DNA from: Bdellovibrionales bacterium RIFCSPHIGHO2_01_FULL_40_29
GTDB taxonomy: Bacteria > Bdellovibrionota > Bdellovibrionia > Bdellovibrionales > Bdellovibrionaceae
Length of the DNA stretch: 64,000 nt
Assembly (NCBI GenBank): GCA_001771815.1
Contig: MEPU01000006.1
Span: 186,001-250,000 of the forward strand
Direction: 5' to 3'
A program made the translations under genes and the position numbers. The notes under the pieces are model-generated. The model ran no database searches. It saw only the letters and a program-made list of their open reading frames with translations, and had not been told where the DNA came from. This document shows, one piece after another, positions 1 through 7,303 of the stretch. Numbering within the stretch: position 1 is the stretch's first letter; each line of letters starts with the position of its first letter.

Positions 1-420
1 GACTCTCAGGTGGTCTTTGAGTTCACACCATCTTCCGTCGTCAAAATAGATTCTGCAACGACTGAAGTGCTGGTGGGCATGATGCAAGAAACTCTCAAAT
101 CGGGAACGGCCAAATCTGCCAAAGCCTACGGCTGGAATCAACCCTCTGCTGGAAAAACAGGAACGACATCGGACAATAAGGATGCGTGGTTTGCGGGTTT
201 TACACCACACCAAACTTCTGTGGTCTGGTTGGGATACGATCAAAGTTTGTCAAGCCAATTAACCGGCGGCAGCGGAGCTGTACCTGTTTGGATCGGTCTG
301 ATGAAATCCTATAATGAAATCTGGCCCGCAGATGATTTCAAATGGAGTGATTCCGTTGAAAAAAGAACCATCACACTTTTTAGATCTGAAACTGAAACAG
401 AACTGATTTTTAAAAAATAA
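1..420 (+). CDS. Penicillin-binding protein 1A-type transpeptidase, C-terminal fragment
   Basis: This is the 3' end of a gene that begins before the window; frame 1 is open from base 1. The translated 139 residues carry the KTGTT box (SAGKTGTTSDNKDAWFAG), which is the third conserved motif of penicillin-binding transpeptidases, followed by the DAWFAGFTP and VVWLGYD segments typical of class A enzymes (PBP1a family). Such enzymes polymerise and cross-link peptidoglycan in the periplasm from an inner-membrane anchor. The glycosyltransferase domain and the SxxK and SxN motifs must lie upstream of the window, so whether the gene is intact cannot be judged here. The convergent hydrolase gene ends 2 bp beyond its stop. 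Confidence 0.85.
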   Translation, partial: DSQVVFEFTPSSVVKIDSATTEVLVGMMQETLKSGTAKSAKAYGWNQPSAGKTGTTSDNKDAWFAGFTPHQTSVVWLGYDQSLSSQLTGGSGAVPVWIGLMKSYNEIWPADDFKWSDSVEKRTITLFRSETETELIFKK

Positions 421-421
421 T

Positions 422-1384
422 TTATATTTCGACAACTTGCCCTTCGAAGGCATAATCCCATTTAAACTGGGAATTCTCAGACAATTCAGAAAAACGTTCG
501 TGCAGAATCATTTTCGCTTTTTTCTTATACTCGCAAAGAGTCTGAAGATCGCTAGAAGGATCATGATGAGCAAAAAGTATTTGTTGAACACCAAAATTGG
601 CAGCAACTTGAAAACCTCGATCACAAGTTCCATGCCCCCAACCCTCTTTCGTTTTCATTTCAGACTCCATGTACTGGGCATCAAAATAAAGTAAGTTCGC
701 ATTTTTAAAAAGCCCACCATCCAATCCCAAATCGCTTTGAGAAATACGAACAGCTTCGTGATCAATGGCATGCGCATAAACTTTTGAAGCGGCCTCAACT
801 CGAAATCCATAACAAGGATCTGGATGATCCAAGCGATAAGCGGTCACTTCCATTCCTTGAACATGATGTTTTTCATAAGGTCGAATAGAATGAAAATAAA
901 TCTCAGCTTGTAGACTTTCGTATGTGACTGGAAATGTTGGCTTTGTAAACAAATTGCGGACAATTTTTTCTGTATCTTTTTGCACGGAATAGTAATGAAT
1001 TTTTTTGCCTTTTAAAAAATGAGGCACAAAAAAAGGAATTCCCATAATATGATCAAAGTGAAAATGGGACATAAAAATATGATACTCATCCTGCGCTAAA
1101 ATTTGACCCGATTTGACCAAGTGATCACTCAAGTTTTTAATACCACTTCCGCAGTCGATAATGAGAGATTTATTTTGACGAATGACTTCAACACAGGTTG
1201 TGCCAGATCCAAATCCGCCGATTTCTGGTAATGATTTTTGACTCATGAACAATTCAATTTGATCTGCCGAACGGTACCCACTGGCAAAAAAATCACGCAT
1301 TAAATTTTCAAAATGCTGAGCCCAGTTCTGTGTCATCAAGTTGCTGGGAATCGAGCCTCGCACTCCCCAAAATTTAATATTCAT
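422..1384 (-). CDS. Metallo-beta-lactamase-fold hydrolase
   Basis: A 320-residue protein with the MBL-fold metal motif HFHFDH at residues 107-112, a glycine-rich segment before it (GGFGSGTTCVEV), the IIDCGSG strand at about 75-81, and later metal-ligand candidates (AIDHEA near 206, HHDP near 274). The opening residues MNIKFWGVRGSIPS are typical of a bacterial MBL subfamily of cytosolic phosphodiesterase-like or RNase Z-like hydrolases. No signal peptide is visible. The substrate cannot be read from the sequence; cyclic nucleotide or RNA phosphodiesters are the family precedents. It starts at ATG 1384 and points away from the radical SAM gene. Confidence 0.8.
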   Translation of the reverse strand: MNIKFWGVRGSIPSNLMTQNWAQHFENLMRDFFASGYRSADQIELFMSQKSLPEIGGFGSGTTCVEVIRQNKSLIIDCGSGIKNLSDHLVKSGQILAQDEYHIFMSHFHFDHIMGIPFFVPHFLKGKKIHYYSVQKDTEKIVRNLFTKPTFPVTYESLQAEIYFHSIRPYEKHHVQGMEVTAYRLDHPDPCYGFRVEAASKVYAHAIDHEAVRISQSDLGLDGGLFKNANLLYFDAQYMESEMKTKEGWGHGTCDRGFQVAANFGVQQILFAHHDPSSDLQTLCEYKKKAKMILHERFSELSENSQFKWDYAFEGQVVEI

Positions 1385-1483
1385 AGATTTATTTTTTCTT
1401 ATATGACTACAAGGGTCACCTAACAGCGATTAAATTTGGACTAGACCTAAGTAACAGAATCAAAAAGGGTGGTGCAAAAGAGT

Positions 1484-1499
1484 TGGCTTTTAACTTGCT
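1484..1499 (+). promoter_or_regulatory. Predicted sigma-54 (-24/-12) promoter of the radical SAM-peptide locus
   Basis: The sequence TGGCTTTTAACTTGCT has GG and GC separated by exactly 10 bases and matches TGGC and TTGCT of the sigma-54 consensus TGGCACG-N4-TTGCW. Transcription would start near 1510, giving a leader of about 50 bases before the GTG at 1561. The locus itself encodes a sigma-54 activator (5088-6644), which makes autoregulation plausible. The match was found by eye; no genome-wide scoring was done. Confidence 0.6.
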
Positions 1500-1560
1500 G
1501 GTTCACGGATGAACACTAAAATTTCAGTAGTAACGAATTCAATCGATTAGGCAGGACAAA

Positions 1561-2865
1561 GTGAACCTACGGCGCTACGAAGACATTATAGCTATCCAAA
1601 CTCCTGACGGCATTGTTGCGTATAATGCTCATAACATGGAAGTTGCTGAACTCAGCCCTGAAGCTTTTGCTCAAATGAGCAAAATCACTCTAAAAACAAA
1701 TGCTGCCCCTGTTCAAATTCTATCTGGTGATGATGCCGCAGAATCTCTCAAATTATGGCAATCTGAACAAAATTTAGACGTCAAATCAGGTTATGTTGGA
1801 TTCGGTATTAAATCGCTAACTCTGAATGTCACCCAAATTTGTAATCTGAAATGCACCTACTGCGCAGCCGGTGGTGATGGCACTTATGGCGATCCTGTGA
1901 CTCGTATTAATGTCGAAAAAACCTTGCCTCAATTGAAATATTTTTTAGACAAACTGCCTGATAATAGTTCCTTTAATTTGTCATTTGTTGGTGGCGAACC
2001 CTTCTTGTACCCCGAAGCTATGAAAGTTATTTATGACTATATTCAGCACAAAAGTGCTGATCGAAATATAAACTGTAAATATATGGTCACGACGAACGGC
2101 ACGCTCATGACCGAAAAGGCTTTGGAACTTCTTCAAACTATGAAAATTCACGTCACTGTTAGTTTGGACGGGACGGATTCAATCAATGATCAAGTCCGCC
2201 CAACTAAGAATGGCGAATCTTCAACTGCACAAACTCTGCGAGGAATTGAAAAACTTGTCGGCATCCGCTCGTCACTGGCTTCAATTGGAATCAGTGGAGT
2301 CTATTCAGCAGAAAATCTGACTGTAAAAGATAGTTATTTATTCTTTAAAACCTTAGGTGTGGATTGGTTTGAATTCAATTTCTCATACACTGAAAAAAGT
2401 AAGGATGCCCAGCAAGAGTATCTTCGTCAAATGGGTGAAATCGCAGAACTGGCGTGGAAAACTGGCGGAGAAACAGAGCTTCGCCGCATCAAAGCTTTTA
2501 ACGCCTATTTCAATACTTTGGATTCTCAGCAACGTGTCGAAAACTTTTGCGGTGCGGGTAAAAGTTACCTCATGATTGATGCTAAAAACCAACTTTACAC
2601 CTGCCCCTGGGTAGTTGGCGAAGCTAATGAAATTGTTGGCAGAGGATCTGATTTAGACCATGCCAAGTTAGAAAAGTATCAGAAACCCTTGATAGAACTT
2701 AATAATTGTCAAACCTGCTGGGCCAAATACATCTGCGGAGGCGGCTGTATGTTCATCAACCGAGCCCACACGGGGGATAAACATTTAAAAGATGAAATGT
2801 TCTGTGAACGCACAAGGGGCTTGATTCTTCTAGGGATTATGTATTATAAAAGATGTAGAGCCTAA
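1561..2865 (+). CDS. Radical SAM/SPASM peptide maturase
   Basis: A 434-residue radical SAM enzyme. The [4Fe-4S]-SAM motif is CNLKCTYC (Cys94, Cys98, Cys101), followed by the SAM-binding GGEP segment near 145. The C-terminal SPASM region has seven cysteines at 330, 348, 383, 386, 392, 396 and 415, the spacing used to bind two auxiliary iron-sulfur clusters, plus one more at 432. Residues 1-85 form a separate N-terminal segment that could be a leader-binding domain, but I cannot assign it to PqqD/RRE by eye. SPASM enzymes of this size usually modify ribosomal peptides (sactipeptide, ranthipeptide, PqqE or mycofactocin types) or act as anaerobic sulfatase-maturing enzymes; no sulfatase is nearby but a 39-codon peptide gene follows by 22 bp. 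The start is GTG, preceded by AGGA five bases upstream. Confidence 0.88.
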   Translation: MNLRRYEDIIAIQTPDGIVAYNAHNMEVAELSPEAFAQMSKITLKTNAAPVQILSGDDAAESLKLWQSEQNLDVKSGYVGFGIKSLTLNVTQICNLKCTYCAAGGDGTYGDPVTRINVEKTLPQLKYFLDKLPDNSSFNLSFVGGEPFLYPEAMKVIYDYIQHKSADRNINCKYMVTTNGTLMTEKALELLQTMKIHVTVSLDGTDSINDQVRPTKNGESSTAQTLRGIEKLVGIRSSLASIGISGVYSAENLTVKDSYLFFKTLGVDWFEFNFSYTEKSKDAQQEYLRQMGEIAELAWKTGGETELRRIKAFNAYFNTLDSQQRVENFCGAGKSYLMIDAKNQLYTCPWVVGEANEIVGRGSDLDHAKLEKYQKPLIELNNCQTCWAKYICGGGCMFINRAHTGDKHLKDEMFCERTRGLILLGIMYYKRCRA

Positions 2866-2887
2866 TATAAAGGCAAGGGATAAAAAT

Positions 2888-3007
2888 ATGAAAACGACCA
2901 TTCAAAATCATATTAAAAAAGTAAAGCCTGCGAAGCGTGTTCAAATGAGCTCTACCGGTCTTGCTTGTATTCCCTCTGGCAATCCACCACCAGACGCCGC
3001 TAATTAA
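2888..3007 (+). CDS. Putative RiPP precursor peptide (39 aa)
   Basis: A small gene just downstream of the radical SAM maturase (22 bp gap), preceded by the purine-rich AGGCAAGGG. It encodes 39 residues: a basic N-terminal part (MKTTIQNHIKKVKPAKR) that looks like a leader, and a C-terminal part (TGLACIPSGNPPPDAAN) with one Cys, several small residues and a PPP run that looks like a core. It has no signal peptide and no membrane segment. The short length, leader/core asymmetry and position next to a SPASM enzyme are typical of precursors of ribosomally made, post-translationally modified peptides. It does not match the motifs I know for PqqA (Glu-x3-Tyr), mycofactocin (terminal Val-Tyr) or SCIFF (six Cys). 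Function and modification are inferred. Confidence 0.68.
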   Translation: MKTTIQNHIKKVKPAKRVQMSSTGLACIPSGNPPPDAAN

Positions 3008-3061
3008 TTTAACAGTTGACGTGCTCACTCTCGGTATCCCTAACGTATTTAAATTTTTAAT

Positions 3062-4957
3062 ATGAAACAGACATCATCCTCTCATCCAGAAGAGAAATCT
3101 GGTTTAAGTTCTTTGTCTTGGCGCCAATTAGCAATACGGATTGTATTTGCTGTGATTGCGTCGTCCTTGATCTCATTTTTAAAACTCGATTATATCGAAA
3201 GCTATTTTTATGATTTGCGAGTCAGTTTAAAGGCAGTAGTCGGTCTATCCCATCTGAATACCCCCCCAATTGTTTTGATAAAAATTGACACGAAAACAGT
3301 TGAGAGCTTTCAAGGGTTTCCCAATTACCAACAGCACAGTGATTTTTTAAATCAACTAACCAAGGGACAACCCCGCTTCGTGATCTATGATTTCCGCCCC
3401 AAAGATGGCGAGCTAAAAGACATCGAAGGTGATGAGTTGCAAAGAAAAACATTCGCACTTGTCGCCGGTCAGATTCCGAATTTTTATATTCCCACAGATG
3501 ACCTCGAGATGAAGGGCGAAGCTGGAAAACTCAAACTCAATTCTCCACTTGAGCAACTTAAAATTTATCCTGGAATCAAAACATCAGATACAATTTTATT
3601 TGCTAAAGATGGTGTTTATCGCCGGATGATGGTGCGCTATCAAGAGCAAAAATTGCTTCATCCCATCGTGGCTGAAAGCTTTAACCCCAAGATTCAAAAC
3701 ACCAGTGCCATTCGCGGGTTATTTAGTTTTTTTGATTCTGATCAGGCCTATATAAACTATCACCCCAACGGCTCATTTCCATCGTATTCTTTTGAAGATA
3801 TTTTAAAAGGCAATATAGATAACAATACATTCCGAGACAAAATTGTCATCGTTGGAACAGATACCGGAAAATCTGCAAAAGAATACGCCCTGACACCTTA
3901 CTCGCGCGAGATCAATGCGATGACTTCCATCGAAGTGCACGCCAACATGATTCAAACTCTTATTGATAACAACGCACCGATTCGCTTACCCAATTGGGTT
4001 AATATTCTATTTACATGTTTGATTTCAGTACTGACAGTTCACGTTGTATTGAGTCTAAAACCATCGCGTGGTCTTTTGCTGTTGGGTTCGACACTGCTTG
4101 GATTTATCACATTAGCATTTCTTTTATTTATTATTGCGGGAATTTGGATTGATATTGCTCATCCGTTTTTGACTATATTTTTGTGCTATTACTTTTTTAT
4201 CCCTTACAGGTTAATCATCGAAAACAGACGCAGCTGGGAGTATTTTCAAAAGAACAAGCTTCTGAAGCAAGTTGAGGAATTAAAAACTAATTTCATCTCG
4301 ATGATGTCTCATGATTTAAAAACTCCGATCGCCCGCATCTTAGGAATGGCCGACGTGATTTTAAAAGAAGATGTGGTTCTGAGCTCAATGCAACGCGAGG
4401 CTGTTGATACAATCAAGGTCAGCTCGAATGACCTGTTGAAGTTTATCAATGCTATCCTTCAATATGGCAGCATCGAAAGCCAGGGCGTTGAGCTGCACCG
4501 GCAATCCAAAGACATCAATCAATTGATTTTGGATGTTATCAAAAAACATGAATTTTTAGCTCAAGTTAAAAAAATCAAAATTGTCCAAGAACTAGAACCT
4601 CTATTTCCAATCCTGGTGGATCCCGAATTGATCAAGCAGGTTTTTTCTAACTTGATTGAAAATTCCATTAAGTACTCTCCTGAGGGTTCCTCTGTGGTCG
4701 TGAGAACCCGTGAATCCGGCAATGAAGTTCAAGTGGATATTATTGATCAAGGGATGGGTATTCCAACCGCCGATTTGCCAAATATCTTTATGAAATTTTT
4801 TCGCACCCATAGCGTGAAAACTTCGACGATCAAAGGCTCTGGCCTGGGGCTGTATTTGGCCTCTTATTTCGTCGAGCTGCATAAGGGCCAAATAACAGTT
4901 GTGAGTGAACCTAATCAAGGCTCTCAGTTCACTGTCAGCCTGCCATTACAGAATTAA
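3062..4957 (+). CDS. CHASE2-domain sensor histidine kinase
   Basis: A 631-residue membrane sensor kinase. One transmembrane helix lies near residues 22-40, then a large extracytoplasmic CHASE2-type domain (about 45-310, with the IDTKTVESFQGFP and KIVIVGTDTGKSAKEY segments), then three closely spaced helices (about 315-390), a short coiled coil, a HisKA domain with phospho-acceptor His417 in MMSHDLKTPIAR, and a complete HATPase domain (N box NLIENSIKYS, G1 box DQGMGIP, G2 box GSGLGL). It probably signals to the response regulator encoded 130 bp downstream. The ATG is 54 bp after the small peptide gene, with no strong ribosome binding site; a TTGACG at 3016-3021 could be part of an internal promoter. 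What CHASE2 domains bind is generally unknown; the neighbouring modified peptide is a candidate ligand. Confidence 0.88.
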   Translation: MKQTSSSHPEEKSGLSSLSWRQLAIRIVFAVIASSLISFLKLDYIESYFYDLRVSLKAVVGLSHLNTPPIVLIKIDTKTVESFQGFPNYQQHSDFLNQLTKGQPRFVIYDFRPKDGELKDIEGDELQRKTFALVAGQIPNFYIPTDDLEMKGEAGKLKLNSPLEQLKIYPGIKTSDTILFAKDGVYRRMMVRYQEQKLLHPIVAESFNPKIQNTSAIRGLFSFFDSDQAYINYHPNGSFPSYSFEDILKGNIDNNTFRDKIVIVGTDTGKSAKEYALTPYSREINAMTSIEVHANMIQTLIDNNAPIRLPNWVNILFTCLISVLTVHVVLSLKPSRGLLLLGSTLLGFITLAFLLFIIAGIWIDIAHPFLTIFLCYYFFIPYRLIIENRRSWEYFQKNKLLKQVEELKTNFISMMSHDLKTPIARILGMADVILKEDVVLSSMQREAVDTIKVSSNDLLKFINAILQYGSIESQGVELHRQSKDINQLILDVIKKHEFLAQVKKIKIVQELEPLFPILVDPELIKQVFSNLIENSIKYSPEGSSVVVRTRESGNEVQVDIIDQGMGIPTADLPNIFMKFFRTHSVKTSTIKGSGLGLYLASYFVELHKGQITVVSEPNQGSQFTVSLPLQN

Positions 4958-5087
4958 ACCTGTTCTCGATGAATAAATTCTACATGGAAAAAATTTAGTC
5001 AGTTCACAGCTTGAAGAATTTTTAAGCAAATCACTTGAGTCTATGGTATACCAATGCGGTATCGTGATTTAAACGGGGGAGTTTTTT

Positions 5088-6644
5088 ATGCTAAACGTTC
5101 TAGTTGTTGACGATGATCAGGCTCAGCGCCTTGCCGTTCGCTCAGCTCTTGAGGGCTGCAAACGCTTTAGTGTGGAAGAGGCATTTGATGGTATCAATGC
5201 TATGGAGAAGATTAAAAATTCTGATCCGACACAGCGCCATTATGACATTGTCATTCTTGATGTGGATATGCCTCGGCTCAATGGCCTGGGAACTCTGAAA
5301 CAAATCAAAGAATTTGATCCTGGTATTATTGTTTTGATGCTGACAGCTCATGCCACCGTTGAAGTTGCCGTTCAAGCCGTTCGCGATGGGGCTTATAACT
5401 TTTTATCAAAACCCATTTCCAGCGAAGACTTAATTCAATTGATTGATAAATCCATCAATGCACACACGTTGATTTCAACATTGGCAGTCTCTTCACCAGT
5501 ATTTGTTGATGAGGGTCGCAAGATCATTGGAAATACCTCTCAGATGCAAAAAGTTTTTAATGTCATTCATAAATTAGCCAAGGTGGACACTCCCGTATTG
5601 ATTCGCGGCGCCTCAGGTACAGGTAAAGAGCTTGTGGCCAAAGCAGTGCATTTCAATTCAGCTCGTAAAGATGAAAAATTCATGGCTATCAATTGCTCTG
5701 CAATTCCTGAAAACTTATTTGAATCCGAATTATTTGGGCATGAAAAAGGCTCGTTCACTGGCGCCAACGAGCGCAAAATTGGTAAATTTCAATTTGCCGA
5801 AGGCGGAACTCTCTTTTTAGATGAAATTGGCGATATGCCACAGTTGATGCAAGTTAAAATATTGCGAGTGCTTCAGGAAAAATTATTTACTCCGGTTGGA
5901 TCTAATCGTGAGATCACCTCCAATGTTCGCATCATTGCGGCGACGAATCGCCCGCTTGAAGAGATGATGAAAGACGGACGTTTTCGGGAAGATTTATTCT
6001 ATCGCTTGAATGTTGTTCCCATCTTTTTACCGCAACTTGCGGATCGAAAAGACGACTTAGAAGTTTTGATCAATATTTTTGTTAAAAAGTTCAATCAGGT
6101 TCACAATAAGAAAATGTCTGGTGTTACAAAAGACGCGCTTTCTGTTTTAAAAAAGTACAGCTGGCCCGGAAATATACGAGAACTTGAAAATGTAATCGAA
6201 CATGCGTTTGTTTTAGAATCTGAAAATAGGATCGGTCTGTCCAGCTTACCTGAAGCTGTTTTGGAAGCTGTTGGTGTGAATTTAGTCGAATCAATGGAGC
6301 AGATTCAGAGTCAATCTGAATCTCTGAAAAAATCTGCACAGGTTCTGAGCGGTGATGAATTTGATTCGGAAGATGGTTTAGATGTTGACTCAGATTCTGA
6401 TTACGATTTTACCGAAGATGGTGATGCAGATGATGTGAGCATTGCTATACCTACAAATGGGGCACTTGATTTTAACGCTCAAAAAGAAGAGTTCGAAAAA
6501 CAGTTTATTATCAAGGCCTTAAAGACTTTTAAAGGACGCATCAATCAAACAGCGTTGCATGCGAATATTCCAAAGAAAACTCTATTACGGAAAATTGAAA
6601 AGTACGGAATCGTGGCTAAAGAATATGCAGAACAAAAAAATTAA
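5088..6644 (+). CDS. Sigma-54-dependent response regulator (NtrC family)
   Basis: A 518-residue regulator with three domains: receiver (residues 1-125, phospho-acceptor Asp58 in VILDVDMP, Lys108 in FLSKP), AAA+ sigma-54 activator (about 145-385, Walker A GASGTGKE at 174-181, GSFTGA loop at 221-226, Walker B TLFLDEIGD at 241-249, arginine-finger region FREDLFYRLNV), and a C-terminal Fis-type helix-turn-helix (about 475-510). It should use ATP hydrolysis to open sigma-54 promoters after phosphorylation, probably by the CHASE2 kinase upstream. Oddly, a very acidic low-complexity insert (residues 421-449) separates the AAA+ domain from the HTH. The start ATG has GGGGGAG seven bases upstream. A -24/-12 promoter at 1484-1499 is a likely target. 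Confidence 0.92.
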   Translation: MLNVLVVDDDQAQRLAVRSALEGCKRFSVEEAFDGINAMEKIKNSDPTQRHYDIVILDVDMPRLNGLGTLKQIKEFDPGIIVLMLTAHATVEVAVQAVRDGAYNFLSKPISSEDLIQLIDKSINAHTLISTLAVSSPVFVDEGRKIIGNTSQMQKVFNVIHKLAKVDTPVLIRGASGTGKELVAKAVHFNSARKDEKFMAINCSAIPENLFESELFGHEKGSFTGANERKIGKFQFAEGGTLFLDEIGDMPQLMQVKILRVLQEKLFTPVGSNREITSNVRIIAATNRPLEEMMKDGRFREDLFYRLNVVPIFLPQLADRKDDLEVLINIFVKKFNQVHNKKMSGVTKDALSVLKKYSWPGNIRELENVIEHAFVLESENRIGLSSLPEAVLEAVGVNLVESMEQIQSQSESLKKSAQVLSGDEFDSEDGLDVDSDSDYDFTEDGDADDVSIAIPTNGALDFNAQKEEFEKQFIIKALKTFKGRINQTALHANIPKKTLLRKIEKYGIVAKEYAEQKN

Positions 6645-6690
6645 ACTCTGACCGTCCTTTTTTTTTGCGCGCCGTTTTTTTTATATTTGG

Positions 6691-7215
6691 ATGGTGTTGA
6701 CTGATTTTTCCAAGATGGATAGCGTTGACACCCTTATGTCAGTTAATCCGTTACCACCTCAAGCCTACACGAAAGAAACTTTGCAAAAGGCCTACTCATG
6801 GCTTCTTACGCAAAGTCCGGCGATCAAAGAAATCGCCTCTTCGCAGGATATGCTGATCAGTCTTTATTTGAAAGCTCAGCGTAATGGCGAAGCCTCGTTG
6901 GAAACACCGAGCATTCAAAATTTTAAGCAAGAATTAAAATCTTTGGCTGGTATTTTGGGGGACTTGCAACCCACAAAACCTGCGCAACCCCAAGGCCAGA
7001 CTTATCCGACACCCACATCATCCCCTACAGTCCCACAGAGCTCGACGGCTGCTTTCCAACACTCTCCGGCGTCTTTGACTGCGGGATTGGATTCTGTCTC
7101 GTTACAGGCCATTGCTGATGTCAGACAAACGCTCAATCTGAGTTCGGATACAGAAGCGTTACGCGCTTTGATTGCGCTTGGACACAAGCAGTTCAAAAAA
7201 GCCAATTTCGCCTAG
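6691..7215 (+). CDS. Hypothetical protein with Pro/Ser/Thr-rich linker
   Basis: A 174-residue protein I do not recognise. Residues 1-95 are predicted mostly helical (KETLQKAYSWLLTQSPAIKE, FKQELKSLAGILGDL), followed by a Pro/Gln/Ser/Thr-rich linker (about 97-128) and a C-terminal segment (SLQAIADVRQTLNLSSDTEA) that looks like a short helical DNA- or protein-binding tail, similar in feel to ribbon-helix-helix ends. No signal peptide or membrane helix is seen. ATG 6691 is used; ATG 6715 is an alternative, and neither has a strong Shine-Dalgarno. It sits alone between the response regulator and ileS on the same strand. Confidence 0.6.
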   Translation: MVLTDFSKMDSVDTLMSVNPLPPQAYTKETLQKAYSWLLTQSPAIKEIASSQDMLISLYLKAQRNGEASLETPSIQNFKQELKSLAGILGDLQPTKPAQPQGQTYPTPTSSPTVPQSSTAAFQHSPASLTAGLDSVSLQAIADVRQTLNLSSDTEALRALIALGHKQFKKANFA

Positions 7216-7303
7216 CGCAAAACTCGCTGGTCATAGTTAAAGCACTGCCCAAGGGCTCATCTTTTTGATATTTTAATACATTATCTATTTGAAGGAGCCT
7301 TGA

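Noticed and set aside
1370-1437. AAATTTAAT/ATTAAATTT inverted repeat upstream of the sigma-54 promoter, possible enhancer
   Set aside because: The arms are pure A/T, 50 bp apart, and one lies inside the neighbouring coding region; chance occurrence is likely.
1509-1550. Short ORF (13 codons) directly upstream of the radical SAM gene, possible leader peptide
   Set aside because: It begins within a base or two of the predicted transcript start, leaving no room for a ribosome binding site, and has no recognisable attenuator structure.
5035-5065. Sigma-70 or sigma-54 promoter just upstream of the response regulator at 5088
   Set aside because: GGTATACC is a nice palindrome, but spacing to GC is 9 not 10, and the -10 candidate is poor.
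7216-7303. T-box leader upstream of ileS
   Set aside because: The 88-bp gap is too short, and no T-box sequence or stem I is visible; T-boxes are also rare in Gram-negatives.
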